64,000 nucleotides of DNA from an uncultured Prevotellaceae bacterium (GCA_900319525.1 ONOU01000014.1:62001-126000); one strand, 5' to 3'; numbered from the stretch's first letter, positions 1 through 8,386 are shown. Notes: generated by a model from the sequence alone, not told the origin. Numbers and translations: made by a program.

Positions 1-1275
1 ATGAACGGCCAGCACCTGATCCTGGACCGCATCTATGACGGCGTGGGCTTTGGGGTATTGGGTGAAGACCTATTGCGGGACTTGGTCGTATCACGTGTGT
101 GCTGCCCAAGAAGCAAGCTGGCGACAGTGGATTACCTGCGCCGTTACAAGGGGACGGCGGTTGACATCAATGCTGTCTACCGTATGATGGACAAGATGGA
201 TGAGCCGTTCCGCCAGCGTGTCCAGCGCATCAGTGTCGAGCATACGCGCCAACTGCTGGGCGGGCAAATCGGCATCGTGTTCTATGACGTGACCACACTC
301 TACTTCGAGACCGCCCGCGAGGATGTGCTGCGCAAACCGGGCTTTTCCAAGGACGGCAAGACGGCAGAGTCCCAGATTGTCCTCGGGCTGCTGGTGAGCA
401 GGCAGGGCTATCCCTTGTCCTACTCGGTGTTCAACGGGTCACAGTATGAGGGACGGACGATGATACCAATCATTGACGACTTCGTGAGCCGTTTCAATCT
501 GACCGACTTCATTGTGGTGGCCGACTCGGGCCTGCTGTCCCGCAAGAACATCGCAATGCTCAAGTCCGCGGGCTACAAGTTCATCCTGGCGGGCCGCATC
601 AAGAAAGAGAGCGAGGCCGTCCGTGACTGGGTCCTGTCTCTGCCCAAGGTGCCCGGCCTGCTGCATGAGACGGCGATCAACGGGGACGAGCGCATCATCG
701 TAAGCTACTCCGAGTCCCGCGCCGCCAAGGACGCCCACAACCGAGCCAAGGGCATCAAGCGCCTGCGGGACGCCTATGCTTCGGGAAAGATCACGAAGAA
801 GAACATCAACCAGCGAGGGTACAACAAGTTCCTGGTCGTGGAGAACGAGGTCCACGTCAGCATTGACGAGGGCAGGATTGCCCAGGACGGCCAATGGGAC
901 GGGCTGAAAAGCTATGTGACCAACACCGACCTTGACCCAAATCAGGTCATCGAGAAATACCATGAACTGTGGGGTGTCGAGCGGGCCTTTAGGGTGGTCA
1001 AGGGCAACTTGGAGACGCGCCCCGTTTTCCACTTCTCGGAACGGCGCATTGATGCGCATGTCTGCATCTGCTTCATGGCCTACAAAGTCTATAAGGAGAT
1101 GGAGAGGCTTCTCAAGACACTGGACATCGGCCTAAGCGTCGATAAGGTCATGGACATCGCCAAGACCGTCCCCACTGTCACATTCTCACTATCCAATGGC
1201 TCGACGACCTCTCAGACCCTGCTCACCACTCCCGAGCAACGCTTGCTCGCCCCGCTGATACCAGCGGCCGACTGA
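1..1275 (+). CDS. IS1634-type DDE transposase, 5' part cut by window edge
   Basis: Transposase of an IS4-superfamily (IS1634-like) insertion sequence, which cuts and joins the element's ends. The first catalytic Asp is in YDVTTLYFE (about residue 96), the second in VVADSGLLS (about 172), and the C-terminal catalytic Glu lies in the YHELWGVERAFRVVKG block (about 325) that carries the family's Y-R-E-K arrangement. The frame is open from base 1. IS1634-type transposases are usually about 500 residues or more, so 424 residues with a Met exactly at the window edge suggests the true N-terminus lies upstream; the ATG at 1 may be internal. It is the only insertion sequence seen here. Family assignment is confident; completeness is not. 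Confidence 0.85.
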   Translation: MNGQHLILDRIYDGVGFGVLGEDLLRDLVVSRVCCPRSKLATVDYLRRYKGTAVDINAVYRMMDKMDEPFRQRVQRISVEHTRQLLGGQIGIVFYDVTTLYFETAREDVLRKPGFSKDGKTAESQIVLGLLVSRQGYPLSYSVFNGSQYEGRTMIPIIDDFVSRFNLTDFIVVADSGLLSRKNIAMLKSAGYKFILAGRIKKESEAVRDWVLSLPKVPGLLHETAINGDERIIVSYSESRAAKDAHNRAKGIKRLRDAYASGKITKKNINQRGYNKFLVVENEVHVSIDEGRIAQDGQWDGLKSYVTNTDLDPNQVIEKYHELWGVERAFRVVKGNLETRPVFHFSERRIDAHVCICFMAYKVYKEMERLLKTLDIGLSVDKVMDIAKTVPTVTFSLSNGSTTSQTLLTTPEQRLLAPLIPAAD

Positions 1276-1366
1276 TTTGGGTGTCCCGTTGACGAAGTCA
1301 GGAGTTCAATTCGTTTAATTCGCAGACAGAGAAAGGTCTAGCGAGTGCTGTTGTCCAAGGGGCGGC
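1276..1366. other. Spacer after transposase, probable IS right end
   Basis: About 90 bases between the transposase stop and the stop of the convergent membrane-protein gene. The right terminal inverted repeat of the insertion sequence should lie here. It cannot be delimited because the left end is outside the window. Confidence 0.3.
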
Positions 1367-1684
1367 TTACACGTCGGCGGCATGGAGCAGCGAGGTGACG
1401 GTCTGCCACAAGACGGTAAGGGTCACAGCCCCCATCATCATGTTATACAGGATGTCGCGCACGGTGACAGCGCCCCAGTCCTGGCCGCGCCACATCATCA
1501 GCCAACACACGACACAGGCCACCAGGGCGATGGCATAGAGCACCGTCGTGGCCCACGACCCGCGCGGCTGTTTCTCGGGCAGTTTGTTGAGCACACGGCG
1601 GGTGAACCAGGGATTGTCCCCGGGGTCATGCGCGCCCTGCTTGAGCATCTGCGCCAGTTTCTTATCTTCTTCGTTGGCATTCAT
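1367..1684 (-). CDS. Small two-helix membrane protein, last gene of ECF sigma operon
   Basis: Protein of 105 residues, not assigned to a named family. The N-terminal 40 residues are charged and soluble (NEEDKKLAQMLKQG), followed by two hydrophobic helices at about 45-65 and 75-98. It starts 14 bases after the stop of the ECF sigma gene, so the two are almost certainly co-transcribed. Small cytosol-plus-membrane proteins next to ECF factors are often anti-sigma factors, but no zinc-binding anti-sigma (ZAS) motif is visible, so that role is only inferred. The convergent insertion sequence ends about 90 bases from its stop; the coding frame itself looks intact. Confidence 0.6.
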   Translation of the reverse strand: MNANEEDKKLAQMLKQGAHDPGDNPWFTRRVLNKLPEKQPRGSWATTVLYAIALVACVVCWLMMWRGQDWGAVTVRDILYNMMMGAVTLTVLWQTVTSLLHAADV

Positions 1685-1698
1685 ATCATTATAACGGT

Positions 1699-2229
1699 TT
1701 AATTGTCGATAAATTGTTTCATCTTGTCCCTGCCGCGGTAGATGAGCGACTTGACCGAACCTTCAGGCATCTGCATGATCTTGGACACCTGCTTGATGGG
1801 CTGGTCCTCGATATAGTATAGGGTGACAGCCACGCGCTCGTTGTCGTTCAACGCCTCGAGCGCACGCTTCACCGTCATCGACGCGTCAACGGCATCGCCG
1901 GCAGCGGTGCTCGCCCCGGCCAGGCGTGTGATGTCCTCGACATGCTCTTCCTGATGGCGACGGGTGTGGTTGTAGAACTCGTTGTAGGCAATGCGGTACA
2001 GCCAGGTGCCAAAAGACGAAAGCCCCTTAAAGCCGCGGATGCCCACATAAGCCTTGATGAACGTCTCCTGCGCCAGGTCGTCGGTCAGCATCTCATCGCC
2101 CGTGGTCAGGTTCAGCAGGAACCGGCGCACGCGCGGCTGATAGGCCTCGACGAGCCTGCCGAATGCGTCCCGGTTGTCGGCCAGGGCGCATTGCGACAGC
2201 AGTCTTATTTCATCAAGCTTAGAAAGCAT
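1699..2229 (-). CDS. ECF-family RNA polymerase sigma factor
   Basis: Alternative sigma-70 of the extracytoplasmic-function group, 176 residues, a normal length. Region 2 spans about residues 24-90, with the core-binding DLAQETFIKAY and the -10-reading segment FGTWLYRIAYNEFYNHTRR. Region 4 spans about 120-172, with a helix-turn-helix around QVSKIMQMPEGSVKSLIYRGR. The gene lies 71 bases after a DUF6249-like gene and directly before a small membrane protein, forming a three-gene operon. Upstream of the operon is a promoter resembling an ECF target (3288-3317) rather than the housekeeping signal, so autoregulation is likely (inference). Confidence 0.9.
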   Translation of the reverse strand: MLSKLDEIRLLSQCALADNRDAFGRLVEAYQPRVRRFLLNLTTGDEMLTDDLAQETFIKAYVGIRGFKGLSSFGTWLYRIAYNEFYNHTRRHQEEHVEDITRLAGASTAAGDAVDASMTVKRALEALNDNERVAVTLYYIEDQPIKQVSKIMQMPEGSVKSLIYRGRDKMKQFIDN

Positions 2230-2260
2230 TATTTTTTTGTTTCTTTCTCTCCTGCATGCC

Positions 2261-2286
2261 TCACGCTAAGGCGCTAAGCCGCGAAG
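2261..2286 (+). repeat. TAAGGCGC dispersed element copy
   Basis: TCACGCTAAGGCGCTAAGCC followed by GCGAAG, lying between the sigma gene and the DUF6249-like gene. Related copies occur at 8387-8412, 8695-8712 (inverted) and 11686-11701. Confidence 0.6.
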
Positions 2287-2300
2287 ATGATTGTAAATCA

Positions 2301-3221
2301 TTAATACGGTTGATAGGTAGTGTTGTCGTCCTCCTTATAGTCGTTGTCAAAGGACGGCGGCACGGGGATGCCCTCACGCATGGGCTCACGGGGCGGCATC
2401 TGCTGGCCACGCTTCCAGGCCTCCTGCAACGCCTTCTGCTCCTTGTAGAGGATAAAGCCCTTGCACAGTCCGACAACCATCAGAGCTAAACCGACGGGCC
2501 AGAACGGATTCTCGGCATCTCCTATCGCTATGCTGAAGAGTACCAGCACTGTTCCCCACCCGACCCACTTGACAGCAGGCATCAGCGCGCGCCAGTTGAC
2601 CATGTCGGTCATGACGATGGGATTGTCGGCAGTCTGGCCGCTGATGGGGGTCCCCACGGGCACTTGTCCTGCCTGCTGTGGGGCAGGAGCGGCATTCGCC
2701 ATGCGAGGCGCGGTGACCACGGGCTGCTGCACATAGATGGCGCTGCGCTTGGTGTCGTTGAGCGAGAGTTCATTAAGCGGGTAATTGTTGTCGATAGCCT
2801 TCTCGATGACGCGGTACTTGTTGCGGCGGTTCAGGAAGCGGAAGAACAGTACCAGGGCCACCAGTCCCAGCAGGCAGAATGAGCCGCTGATGGTCATCTG
2901 CTTGACAACACTGGCCCACTGGTTGCTGATCTCCTTGACATCCTCAGGCGAGAGCTCACCCTTGTGGTCACCGATCTCCACAGTGGTGCCACTGCTGGCA
3001 TTCAGGGTATCGTCAAGGGCTCGGTTGATCTTGTCGCGCACCTTCTGCATCTCGGGCAGTCCGCTCAGGGTCACCGACTTGTCACCGTCGCTGACGGTAA
3101 TCGTGTCACCCTTGAGCTCAACGCTTGGCTTGCTGGCTGGCGTAGCCTTGATGACCGGCGCTGCTGTAGCGGCAAGGGCCATAGTCAGCATCAATGCGAG
3201 TGTTAGAATCGTCTTTTTCAT
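2301..3221 (-). CDS. Exported membrane protein, DUF6249-like, first gene of ECF operon
   Basis: Protein of 306 residues. A signal peptide (MKKTILTLALMLTMALAATA) is followed by a periplasmic segment of about 95 residues and a transmembrane helix at about 112-130 (GSFCLLGLVALVLFFRFL). A basic cytosolic stretch NRRNKYRVIEKAIDNNYPLNE resembles the DUF6249 family, seen in Bacteroidetes beside ECF sigma genes. Two more helices lie at about 218-235 and 240-260, with a Pro-rich charged C-terminal tail. A periplasmic domain connected to the cytosol suits a sensor or regulator of the sigma factor encoded next to it, but no function is established. Family name is from memory; topology is read from the sequence. 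Confidence 0.7.
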   Translation of the reverse strand: MKKTILTLALMLTMALAATAAPVIKATPASKPSVELKGDTITVSDGDKSVTLSGLPEMQKVRDKINRALDDTLNASSGTTVEIGDHKGELSPEDVKEISNQWASVVKQMTISGSFCLLGLVALVLFFRFLNRRNKYRVIEKAIDNNYPLNELSLNDTKRSAIYVQQPVVTAPRMANAAPAPQQAGQVPVGTPISGQTADNPIVMTDMVNWRALMPAVKWVGWGTVLVLFSIAIGDAENPFWPVGLALMVVGLCKGFILYKEQKALQEAWKRGQQMPPREPMREGIPVPPSFDNDYKEDDNTTYQPY

Positions 3222-3287
3222 TGTCTTATCATTTTATCCGTTATTGTTGTTAGTTATTTAAGCAGCGTTGCAATCCGCTTTCATGCA

Positions 3288-3317
3288 TTAGATGCAACAA
3301 CCCCTCAAAAAAGTTTC
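3288..3317 (-). promoter_or_regulatory. Candidate ECF-sigma promoter (GAAACTT-N16-CATCTAA)
   Basis: Reading the minus strand, GAAACTT (3317-3311) is followed after exactly 16 bases by CATCTAA (3294-3288). This matches the architecture of sigma-E-type promoters (GGAACTT-N16-GTCTAA) and lies about 65 bases before the start of the DUF6249-like gene. No TAnnTTTG housekeeping box was found between it and the gene. Confidence 0.55.
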
Positions 3318-3349
3318 ACAAAGATGAAAAAAATTTTGGAAATAATCCT

Positions 3350-3357
3350 TAATTTTG
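3350..3357 (+). promoter_or_regulatory. Bacteroidetes -7 box (TAATTTTG)
   Basis: TAATTTTG matches TAnnTTTG, 50 bases before the GHL10 gene start. No clear TTTG lies 19-21 bases upstream, so only the -7 element is supported. Confidence 0.5.
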
Positions 3358-3407
3358 TGGCTAATAACCAAATAAATATTTTCCGACCGCTCAAAATCAA
3401 CTGAATT

Positions 3408-6050
3408 ATGATGAAACGATTATTATTACTGCTCATCTCGATTGCCGTGACAGCAGGCATCGGTACGCACGCCAGCGAGGCCCTCAAGCGCGAGATGCGC
3501 GCCGCTTGGGTCGCTACCGTCTATCGCATCGACTGGCCCACCAGCGTTAACAATGCCTCGGCCCAGAAAGCCGAACTCAACGCCTATCTCGACAACCTCA
3601 AGGCACAGAATTTCAATGCCATCTTCTTGCAGGTGCGCACGATGTGTGATGCCTTCTATCAATCCAGCTATGAGCCGTGGTCGAGTTATCTGACCGGCAC
3701 ACGCGGCAAGAATCCGGGATATGACCCGCTGGCCTATGCCGTCGAGCAGTGCCATGCCCGCGGCATCCAGTGTCATGCCTGGATCAACCCCTACCGATGG
3801 AGTACCGGCACCGACTGGAACACCGAGCAGGACAAGCAGCTCAAGAACTCGGGCATGCTGCTCTCCCACACCAGCGGCAGCACCACGACCACCATCCTCA
3901 ATCCCGGCTTGCCCGAGACGCGCCAGCGCATCGTCAACGTCATCAAGGAAATCATCTCCAACTATGACGTGGACGGCGTCATCTTTGACGATTATTTCTA
4001 TCCCGAGGGCATCCCCACCAACAGCAGTGCCGGTGACTACAACCTGTGGAACGATTCGGGTGTGGACATGACCTTTGCCGACTGGCGGCGCAACAACGTC
4101 AACATGATGGTCAGGGACGTCTATAACATGATTCAGGAAACCAAACCCGAGGTGCGTTTCGGCATCAGTCCGGCTGGTGTGGCAGGCACACGCAGCACGT
4201 CGGCAGCCCAGCATGGCGTCACTCCGTGCCCCACTGGCAGCGACTGGCAGTATAACGGCATCTTCAGCGACCCGCTGGCCTGGCTCGAGCAGGGCACCAT
4301 CGACTACATCTCACCCCAATTATACTGGAAGACCAACCACTCGACCAATCCTTTCGGCCCATTGACCCAGTGGTGGAGTTACATCGCCAAGCACTATGGC
4401 CGCCACCACTATGCCAGCCACAGCATCTCGTTCCTGGCATCACAGAGCAACACGACCACCGACTGGGCCGAAATCGTCCAGCAGATCAACTATTCCCGCC
4501 AATATACCGAGGACAACGCCCCAGGCGCCGTGCTTTACAGCGCCAAGAACATCAACGGCAACAACGGTGGCGTCAGCGGCTTGGGCAATTACCTGCTAAG
4601 CAATGCCTACCAGCACCCCGCCCTGATTCCGGCACTGACCTGGAAGGCGGCACCGGCCCACGAGGCGCCCACGGGACTCGCCCTGGACGGCAACAGCCTC
4701 ACCTGGAATGCCCAGGAGGGTACATTGGTGAAGTATTCAGTCTATGCGATCCCTAGCGGCATCACCCTTCAAGAGGCTACAAGTACGTCCTTTGAAGGCC
4801 TCAAGAGCGACTACCTGCTGGGCGTGACCTATAAGCCGAGCTATTCTCTCCCTAGCGCCTACCTGAGCGGCTACTGGTATGCCGTGTGCGTCATCGACGG
4901 CTACGGCAACGAGAGTGCGCCCACCTGTCTGGGCGTGAACGATGACATCACTCCCACCTCTTACAATATAGAAAAAGTATGGGAAATCAACAGCCTCGGT
5001 TTCCTCACAACCGACAACACCCGCCAGGGCTTCGGCATGAACGGCAAGTTCTACATCAACGACAAGGCGACAAGCACAATCCTTGTCGTGGACAGAAACG
5101 GGCTGACGGGCGAGACGTTTGAGGGCGGCAGTAATGTGGGCTTCTCCCGCGACGAGGCGGGCAACCTGGTGGTAAGCAATGCGGCATTCCCCAACTCGTG
5201 GACCAGCCGACCCGTGCTCAAGGTCATCAATCCTGCCACGGGCGACGTGGTCACCTATACCCTGCCGACCGACGTCATCAACTTTGGCCGCAGCGACAAC
5301 ATGGGCTTTGCCCGCGGCAACCTGCTCGAGGACGGCGAGCTCTACCTCGTGGGCGCCAATAGCGGCACTGCCATCAGCCGCATCAAGATCGGTGATGGAG
5401 AACTGGACACCGACAACTGCTACCTCGCCAACTGTGACGGCGTGGCGGCCAACAGCGGAACGGTGCTCAACTACTACACCGACCTTGACGGCAACGATGC
5501 CATCCTCTATGTCAACCGCTCCAGCGCGCTCAAGAAACTGGCAGTTGACGGAGACAACTTCGCGGCAACCACCATCCCGGTGCCTGATAAGGGCAATTGT
5601 AACGGAACCTTCCCGCTCATCTGGGATGGCAAGGAACTCATGGTCTATCCCACTGCACCCAACTATCTGGATGGCTTTGCCGTGGCCGAGGTGAACGCCG
5701 CAGAACCCCTCGTCTCAATTCAGCCTACCGCCGCTGCCAATGCCAACGGTTATCAGGCCAACTGGCTCAATGCCGAGGTCATCGACAACCGCAATGTGCT
5801 GATTTATCAGTACTATCCCGGTGGCCACATCACCCTGTGGAAACTGACCAAGCGCGGCGGCAACCTGCGCGGCGACGTCAACGATGACGGCGATGTCAAC
5901 ATTGCTGACGTCACGGCCCTCATCGACTACCTGCTGAGCGGCAGCACCGATGGCATCAACCTCGACAATGCCGACTGCAATCAGGACAGCGACGTCAACA
6001 TCGGCGACGTCACTGCCCTGATCGATTTTCTGTTGAGCGGCAACTGGTAA
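3408..6050 (+). CDS. Secreted GHL10 (DUF187) glycosyl hydrolase-like protein with C-terminal dockerin
   Basis: Exported protein of 880 residues. Signal peptide at 1-23; a glycosyl-hydrolase-like 10 (GHL10) TIM barrel at about 27-350, recognisable by REMRAAWVATV, FNAIFLQVR, HAWINPYRW and DGVIFDDYF; then a fibronectin-like linker and a repetitive beta-rich region (about 430-815). The C-terminus has two EF-hand-like dockerin repeats (about 822-880), each with DVN-D-DVNI and ALIDxLLSG. E. coli DigH, another GHL10 member, cleaves denuded peptidoglycan glycan, so cell-wall glycan or a related host or diet glycan is a plausible substrate (inference). No cohesin gene is visible here, so the dockerin partner is unknown. 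The ATG at 3408 follows a -7 box; a terminator-like hairpin follows the stop. Confidence 0.85.
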   Translation: MMKRLLLLLISIAVTAGIGTHASEALKREMRAAWVATVYRIDWPTSVNNASAQKAELNAYLDNLKAQNFNAIFLQVRTMCDAFYQSSYEPWSSYLTGTRGKNPGYDPLAYAVEQCHARGIQCHAWINPYRWSTGTDWNTEQDKQLKNSGMLLSHTSGSTTTTILNPGLPETRQRIVNVIKEIISNYDVDGVIFDDYFYPEGIPTNSSAGDYNLWNDSGVDMTFADWRRNNVNMMVRDVYNMIQETKPEVRFGISPAGVAGTRSTSAAQHGVTPCPTGSDWQYNGIFSDPLAWLEQGTIDYISPQLYWKTNHSTNPFGPLTQWWSYIAKHYGRHHYASHSISFLASQSNTTTDWAEIVQQINYSRQYTEDNAPGAVLYSAKNINGNNGGVSGLGNYLLSNAYQHPALIPALTWKAAPAHEAPTGLALDGNSLTWNAQEGTLVKYSVYAIPSGITLQEATSTSFEGLKSDYLLGVTYKPSYSLPSAYLSGYWYAVCVIDGYGNESAPTCLGVNDDITPTSYNIEKVWEINSLGFLTTDNTRQGFGMNGKFYINDKATSTILVVDRNGLTGETFEGGSNVGFSRDEAGNLVVSNAAFPNSWTSRPVLKVINPATGDVVTYTLPTDVINFGRSDNMGFARGNLLEDGELYLVGANSGTAISRIKIGDGELDTDNCYLANCDGVAANSGTVLNYYTDLDGNDAILYVNRSSALKKLAVDGDNFAATTIPVPDKGNCNGTFPLIWDGKELMVYPTAPNYLDGFAVAEVNAAEPLVSIQPTAAANANGYQANWLNAEVIDNRNVLIYQYYPGGHITLWKLTKRGGNLRGDVNDDGDVNIADVTALIDYLLSGSTDGINLDNADCNQDSDVNIGDVTALIDFLLSGNW

Positions 6051-6066
6051 TATTTTGAACAGCTAT

Positions 6067-6103
6067 GCCCAGCCTATCGGCTTGTAAAGCCGGTTAGCTG
6101 GGC
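6067..6103. terminator. Hairpin between convergent genes
   Basis: Nested stem: GCCCAGC pairs with GCTGGGC (6067-6073 / 6097-6103), and CGGCTT pairs with AAGCCG (6078-6083 / 6087-6092). It separates the GHL10 gene from the convergent sigma gene. There is no U-tract directly after it, so it may act on both strands weakly. Confidence 0.55.
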
Positions 6104-6151
6104 ACTATCATTAAGATTGTATTGTTTCTTACCGGATGTGCGGTGCTGTCA

Positions 6152-6742
6152 TCACATGGTCAAGGCTATATTGTGCTCCTCGGCCAGGCGACGCATGTTC
6201 AGGATGGCATAGCGCATGCGTCCCAGTGCGGTGTTGATGCTCACGCCTGTCGAGTCGGCTATCTCCTTAAAGCTCATGTTCTTGTAATAGCGCATCACGA
6301 GCACCTCGCGCTGGCTCGGGGGCAGCGTGCGGATGAGGCGGCGCACATCGCTATGGATCTGGGAGGTCACCAGATTGTCCTCTATCGTGCAGTCTGACAG
6401 CTCCTTGCGGTTGAGGATGTTGATATCGGTGTCATCAGTCGATTGCAGGTTCTCGTTTTTCACCTGGCGATAATAATCGATAATCAGGTTGTGGGCAATA
6501 CGTGTCACCCAGGCCGAGAAATGCCCGTTCTCGACATACCGGCCCTGCTTGATGGTAGTGATAGCCTTTACAAAGGTATCCTGAAAAAGGTCATTGGCAA
6601 GTTCCTCGTTCTTTACCGAGTGATATATATACATGAAAACACGGTCCTTGTGACGCTCCAATAGCTCATCAAAGGCCTCGTTCTTGCCATCGATATACAG
6701 CGTGATGAGTTGATCATCGCTCTTGTCCTTGAATATCTTCAT
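6152..6742 (-). CDS. ECF-family RNA polymerase sigma factor
   Basis: Sigma-70-family factor of 196 residues. Region 2 spans about 22-95 (DLFQDTFVKAITTIKQGRY, FSAWVTRIAHNLIIDYYR). Region 4 spans about 135-190, with LPPSQREVLVMRYYKNMSFKEIADSTGVSINTALGRMRYA forming the -35-binding helix-turn-helix (split here for reading: LPPSQREVLVMRY, then FKEIADSTGVSINTALGR). It has no obvious anti-sigma gene beside it and carries its own housekeeping-type promoter with a leader of about 110 bases, unlike the sigma gene at 1699. The YtxH/holin-like cassette lies upstream in the same orientation, with a 196-base gap. Confidence 0.9.
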   Translation of the reverse strand: MKIFKDKSDDQLITLYIDGKNEAFDELLERHKDRVFMYIYHSVKNEELANDLFQDTFVKAITTIKQGRYVENGHFSAWVTRIAHNLIIDYYRQVKNENLQSTDDTDINILNRKELSDCTIEDNLVTSQIHSDVRRLIRTLPPSQREVLVMRYYKNMSFKEIADSTGVSINTALGRMRYAILNMRRLAEEHNIALTM

Positions 6743-6857
6743 TACTTTCTTGTATTGGTCAATAAGCGTAATGTTTGTCGATAGGCAGTCTGATTTTAGT
6801 TATTTATTATCATTAAAATTTATTTTCTCTCACTTTGAAATCATAGATTTCGGGCTG

Positions 6858-6888
6858 CAAATATAGATAAAATCAAAAAAACAACAAC
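6858..6888 (-). promoter_or_regulatory. Housekeeping promoter of sigma gene (GTTG-N19-TATATTTG)
   Basis: On the minus strand the -7 box TATATTTG (6865-6858) is preceded, 19 bases upstream, by GTTG (6888-6885), a weak -33 element. Transcription would start about 110 bases before the sigma gene. Confidence 0.55.
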
Positions 6889-6938
6889 CTTTTTTCAAAA
6901 AAAATTGATTGCGGGATACGTTTTTTGACTTTTTACCG

Positions 6939-7262
6939 TTATCGGCGGTGCCGACGCGAGGAGCGCATGTTCATCAGCCAGCGTGCGAGTCTGATGCCCA
7001 GCAGCAGATAGTCAGCCTTCTTCAGGTGGTTGACTGTTCCTGGTCTGAACATGAGGGCACGAACGCCATTGGCCTCAAAGTTGGTCTTCAGTCCATCGAG
7101 GTCATACTGCATGGTGGCACGTCCCACCTCGCGGCGCACCAGCGCCTTGCCGCGTGCACGCCGCAACTCTTCAAGCGTCATGCCGCGCCAGTCGGCTGGA
7201 GCGTCTTGTGTTGCCAGTGGCAGGTTGTCGCCTGGCACGTTATTGATGGTTGGGTCACTCAT
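6939..7262 (-). CDS. Hypothetical protein, last gene of YtxH/holin-like cassette
   Basis: Basic protein of 107 residues with no family I recognise. The N-terminus is polar; the middle has RRARGKALVRREVGRATMQY; the C-terminus is a hydrophobic then strongly basic helix (LLLGIRLARWL, then MRSSRRHRR) that could lie on the membrane. Its start codon overlaps the end of the holin-like gene by 8 bases, so translation is probably coupled. In this position it looks like the third part of a conserved Bacteroidales cassette of YtxH, holin-like and short basic proteins (inference). Confidence 0.6.
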   Translation of the reverse strand: MSDPTINNVPGDNLPLATQDAPADWRGMTLEELRRARGKALVRREVGRATMQYDLDGLKTNFEANGVRALMFRPGTVNHLKKADYLLLGIRLARWLMNMRSSRRHRR

Positions 7263-7605
7263 TATCCTCAGGTTTTAAAAACAGTTTGCTCACAAATCGG
7301 GTCACCGGATCGACAATGAGCTGCTTCTTGAACGCCAGCACCACCAGCAACAGCAATAGCAGCAGGGCGGCGGCAATCAGGTGCGCCCCCCACGTGCATC
7401 CCAGGGCGGATGCCAACACACTGATGAGTGCGGTGAACAGGTGATGCAGCACAAACGTGCCGATGATGATGACCACTGCCACAAAGGCCACTGCCGACAA
7501 CAGCACGGCCATCTTCTCGACAGCGGTGAGCTTGGTGTAGTCCCACTCCAGCGAGAAGTAGCGGCGCGCCTCGGTGAACAGTTTCTTATAATCTATCTCA
7601 TTCAT
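7255..7605 (-). CDS. Holin-superfamily-like membrane protein
   Basis: Protein of 116 residues from the ATG at 7605 (MNEIDYKKLF). A longer frame reaches 7647, but its first 14 residues are not typical. An amphipathic N-terminus precedes two strong transmembrane helices (about 34-57 and 66-90, the second nearly all Leu/Ala/Val), followed by a basic cytosolic tail. The pattern resembles the actinobacterial-holin / YqjE-like superfamily of envelope stress proteins rather than a phage lysis gene, since no other phage gene is nearby. It sits between a YtxH gene and a hypothetical gene, overlapping the latter by 8 bases. Confidence 0.65.
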   Translation of the reverse strand: MNEIDYKKLFTEARRYFSLEWDYTKLTAVEKMAVLLSAVAFVAVVIIIGTFVLHHLFTALISVLASALGCTWGAHLIAAALLLLLLLVVLAFKKQLIVDPVTRFVSKLFLKPEDNE

Positions 7606-7685
7606 GATCAACAACCGGGTTACACAACCAGTGGCGGGTAGCGTCATGTGCTGACGCCACCTGTCACTAGCTGACTGTTATTTTG

Positions 7686-7883
7686 TCAGTCCTCGATCTG
7701 AGCGCTGATCTGCTTCACCAGCTGCTCCACCTCGTCGTCGCTGAAGTCGATGCCGTTCTTCTTCAACATCTCCTTGATGCGGCTGCGCAGGTCCGAGCCC
7801 TTCTCGGGTGCAAACAGAATGGCTGCCGATGCGCCAACCAGCGCACCACCCAAGAATGCGTATAATAAACTTAATCCTCTCAT
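7686..7883 (-). CDS. YtxH-domain protein (copy 1)
   Basis: Protein of 65 residues with a glycine-rich N-terminal membrane helix (FLGGALVGASAAILFAPEKG) and the family's APEKGSDLRSRI motif, followed by an amphipathic helix. YtxH proteins are small membrane-anchored proteins linked to general stress; their biochemical role is unknown. It is a close paralogue of the gene immediately upstream, arranged head to tail with a 28-base gap, which points to tandem duplication. Confidence 0.85.
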   Translation of the reverse strand: MRGLSLLYAFLGGALVGASAAILFAPEKGSDLRSRIKEMLKKNGIDFSDDEVEQLVKQISAQIED

Positions 7884-7911
7884 TGTAATTTATTTTGTGT
7901 TAAAACGGTTA

Positions 7912-8118
7912 TTAATCAATCTTGTCTTTCACAACCTCGGCAATGTCATCCACCAGGTTGTCAAGCTTGGAGCCTTTCAGCTTCACGCCTTGTTCGCGCA
8001 GGGCATCAGCAATACGTTTGCGGGTGTCGTCACCCTTCTCAGGAGCGAAAAGCAGACCAACAGCAGCACCAGCGATAGCGCCACCTACAACGGCCATAAC
8101 AATGTTAATCGGTTTCAT
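7912..8118 (-). CDS. YtxH-domain protein (copy 2)
   Basis: Protein of 68 residues from the ATG at 8118 (MKPINIV); a TTG three codons upstream is a less likely start. It has a glycine/alanine-rich membrane helix (VVGGAIAGAAVGLLFAPEKG), the APEKGDDTRKRI motif and a charged helical tail. It is the first gene of the cassette that continues with a second YtxH, a holin-like protein and a basic hypothetical protein. No clear housekeeping promoter was found in the 100 bases upstream. Confidence 0.85.
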   Translation of the reverse strand: MKPINIVMAVVGGAIAGAAVGLLFAPEKGDDTRKRIADALREQGVKLKGSKLDNLVDDIAEVVKDKID

Positions 8119-8386
8119 ATCTGTCAATTATTTAAAAGTTAATACTGTCCTTAGTAATGTACACACAAGCAATAATCATGCCAGAATCGGGCACACTGCT
8201 TGATTTTGGGCAATAAAATTACTCCTTCTTTTTTATTCCCGCAAATAATTTTGAAAAAAACCATGGCGACAACGTCAAAATCGCATCTTTTCGCCCCTCA
8301 CACGACTAAGTTTCGGGCGACAATTATTTTAGTCGGCGAATTAAACGAAGACATCCGCGCCCCTAGCCTCACCCAGGCCGCAAAAC

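Noticed and set aside
7255-7605. Phage lysis module
   Set aside because: The holin-like protein has no endolysin, spanin or structural phage gene nearby; YtxH neighbours point to a cellular envelope role.
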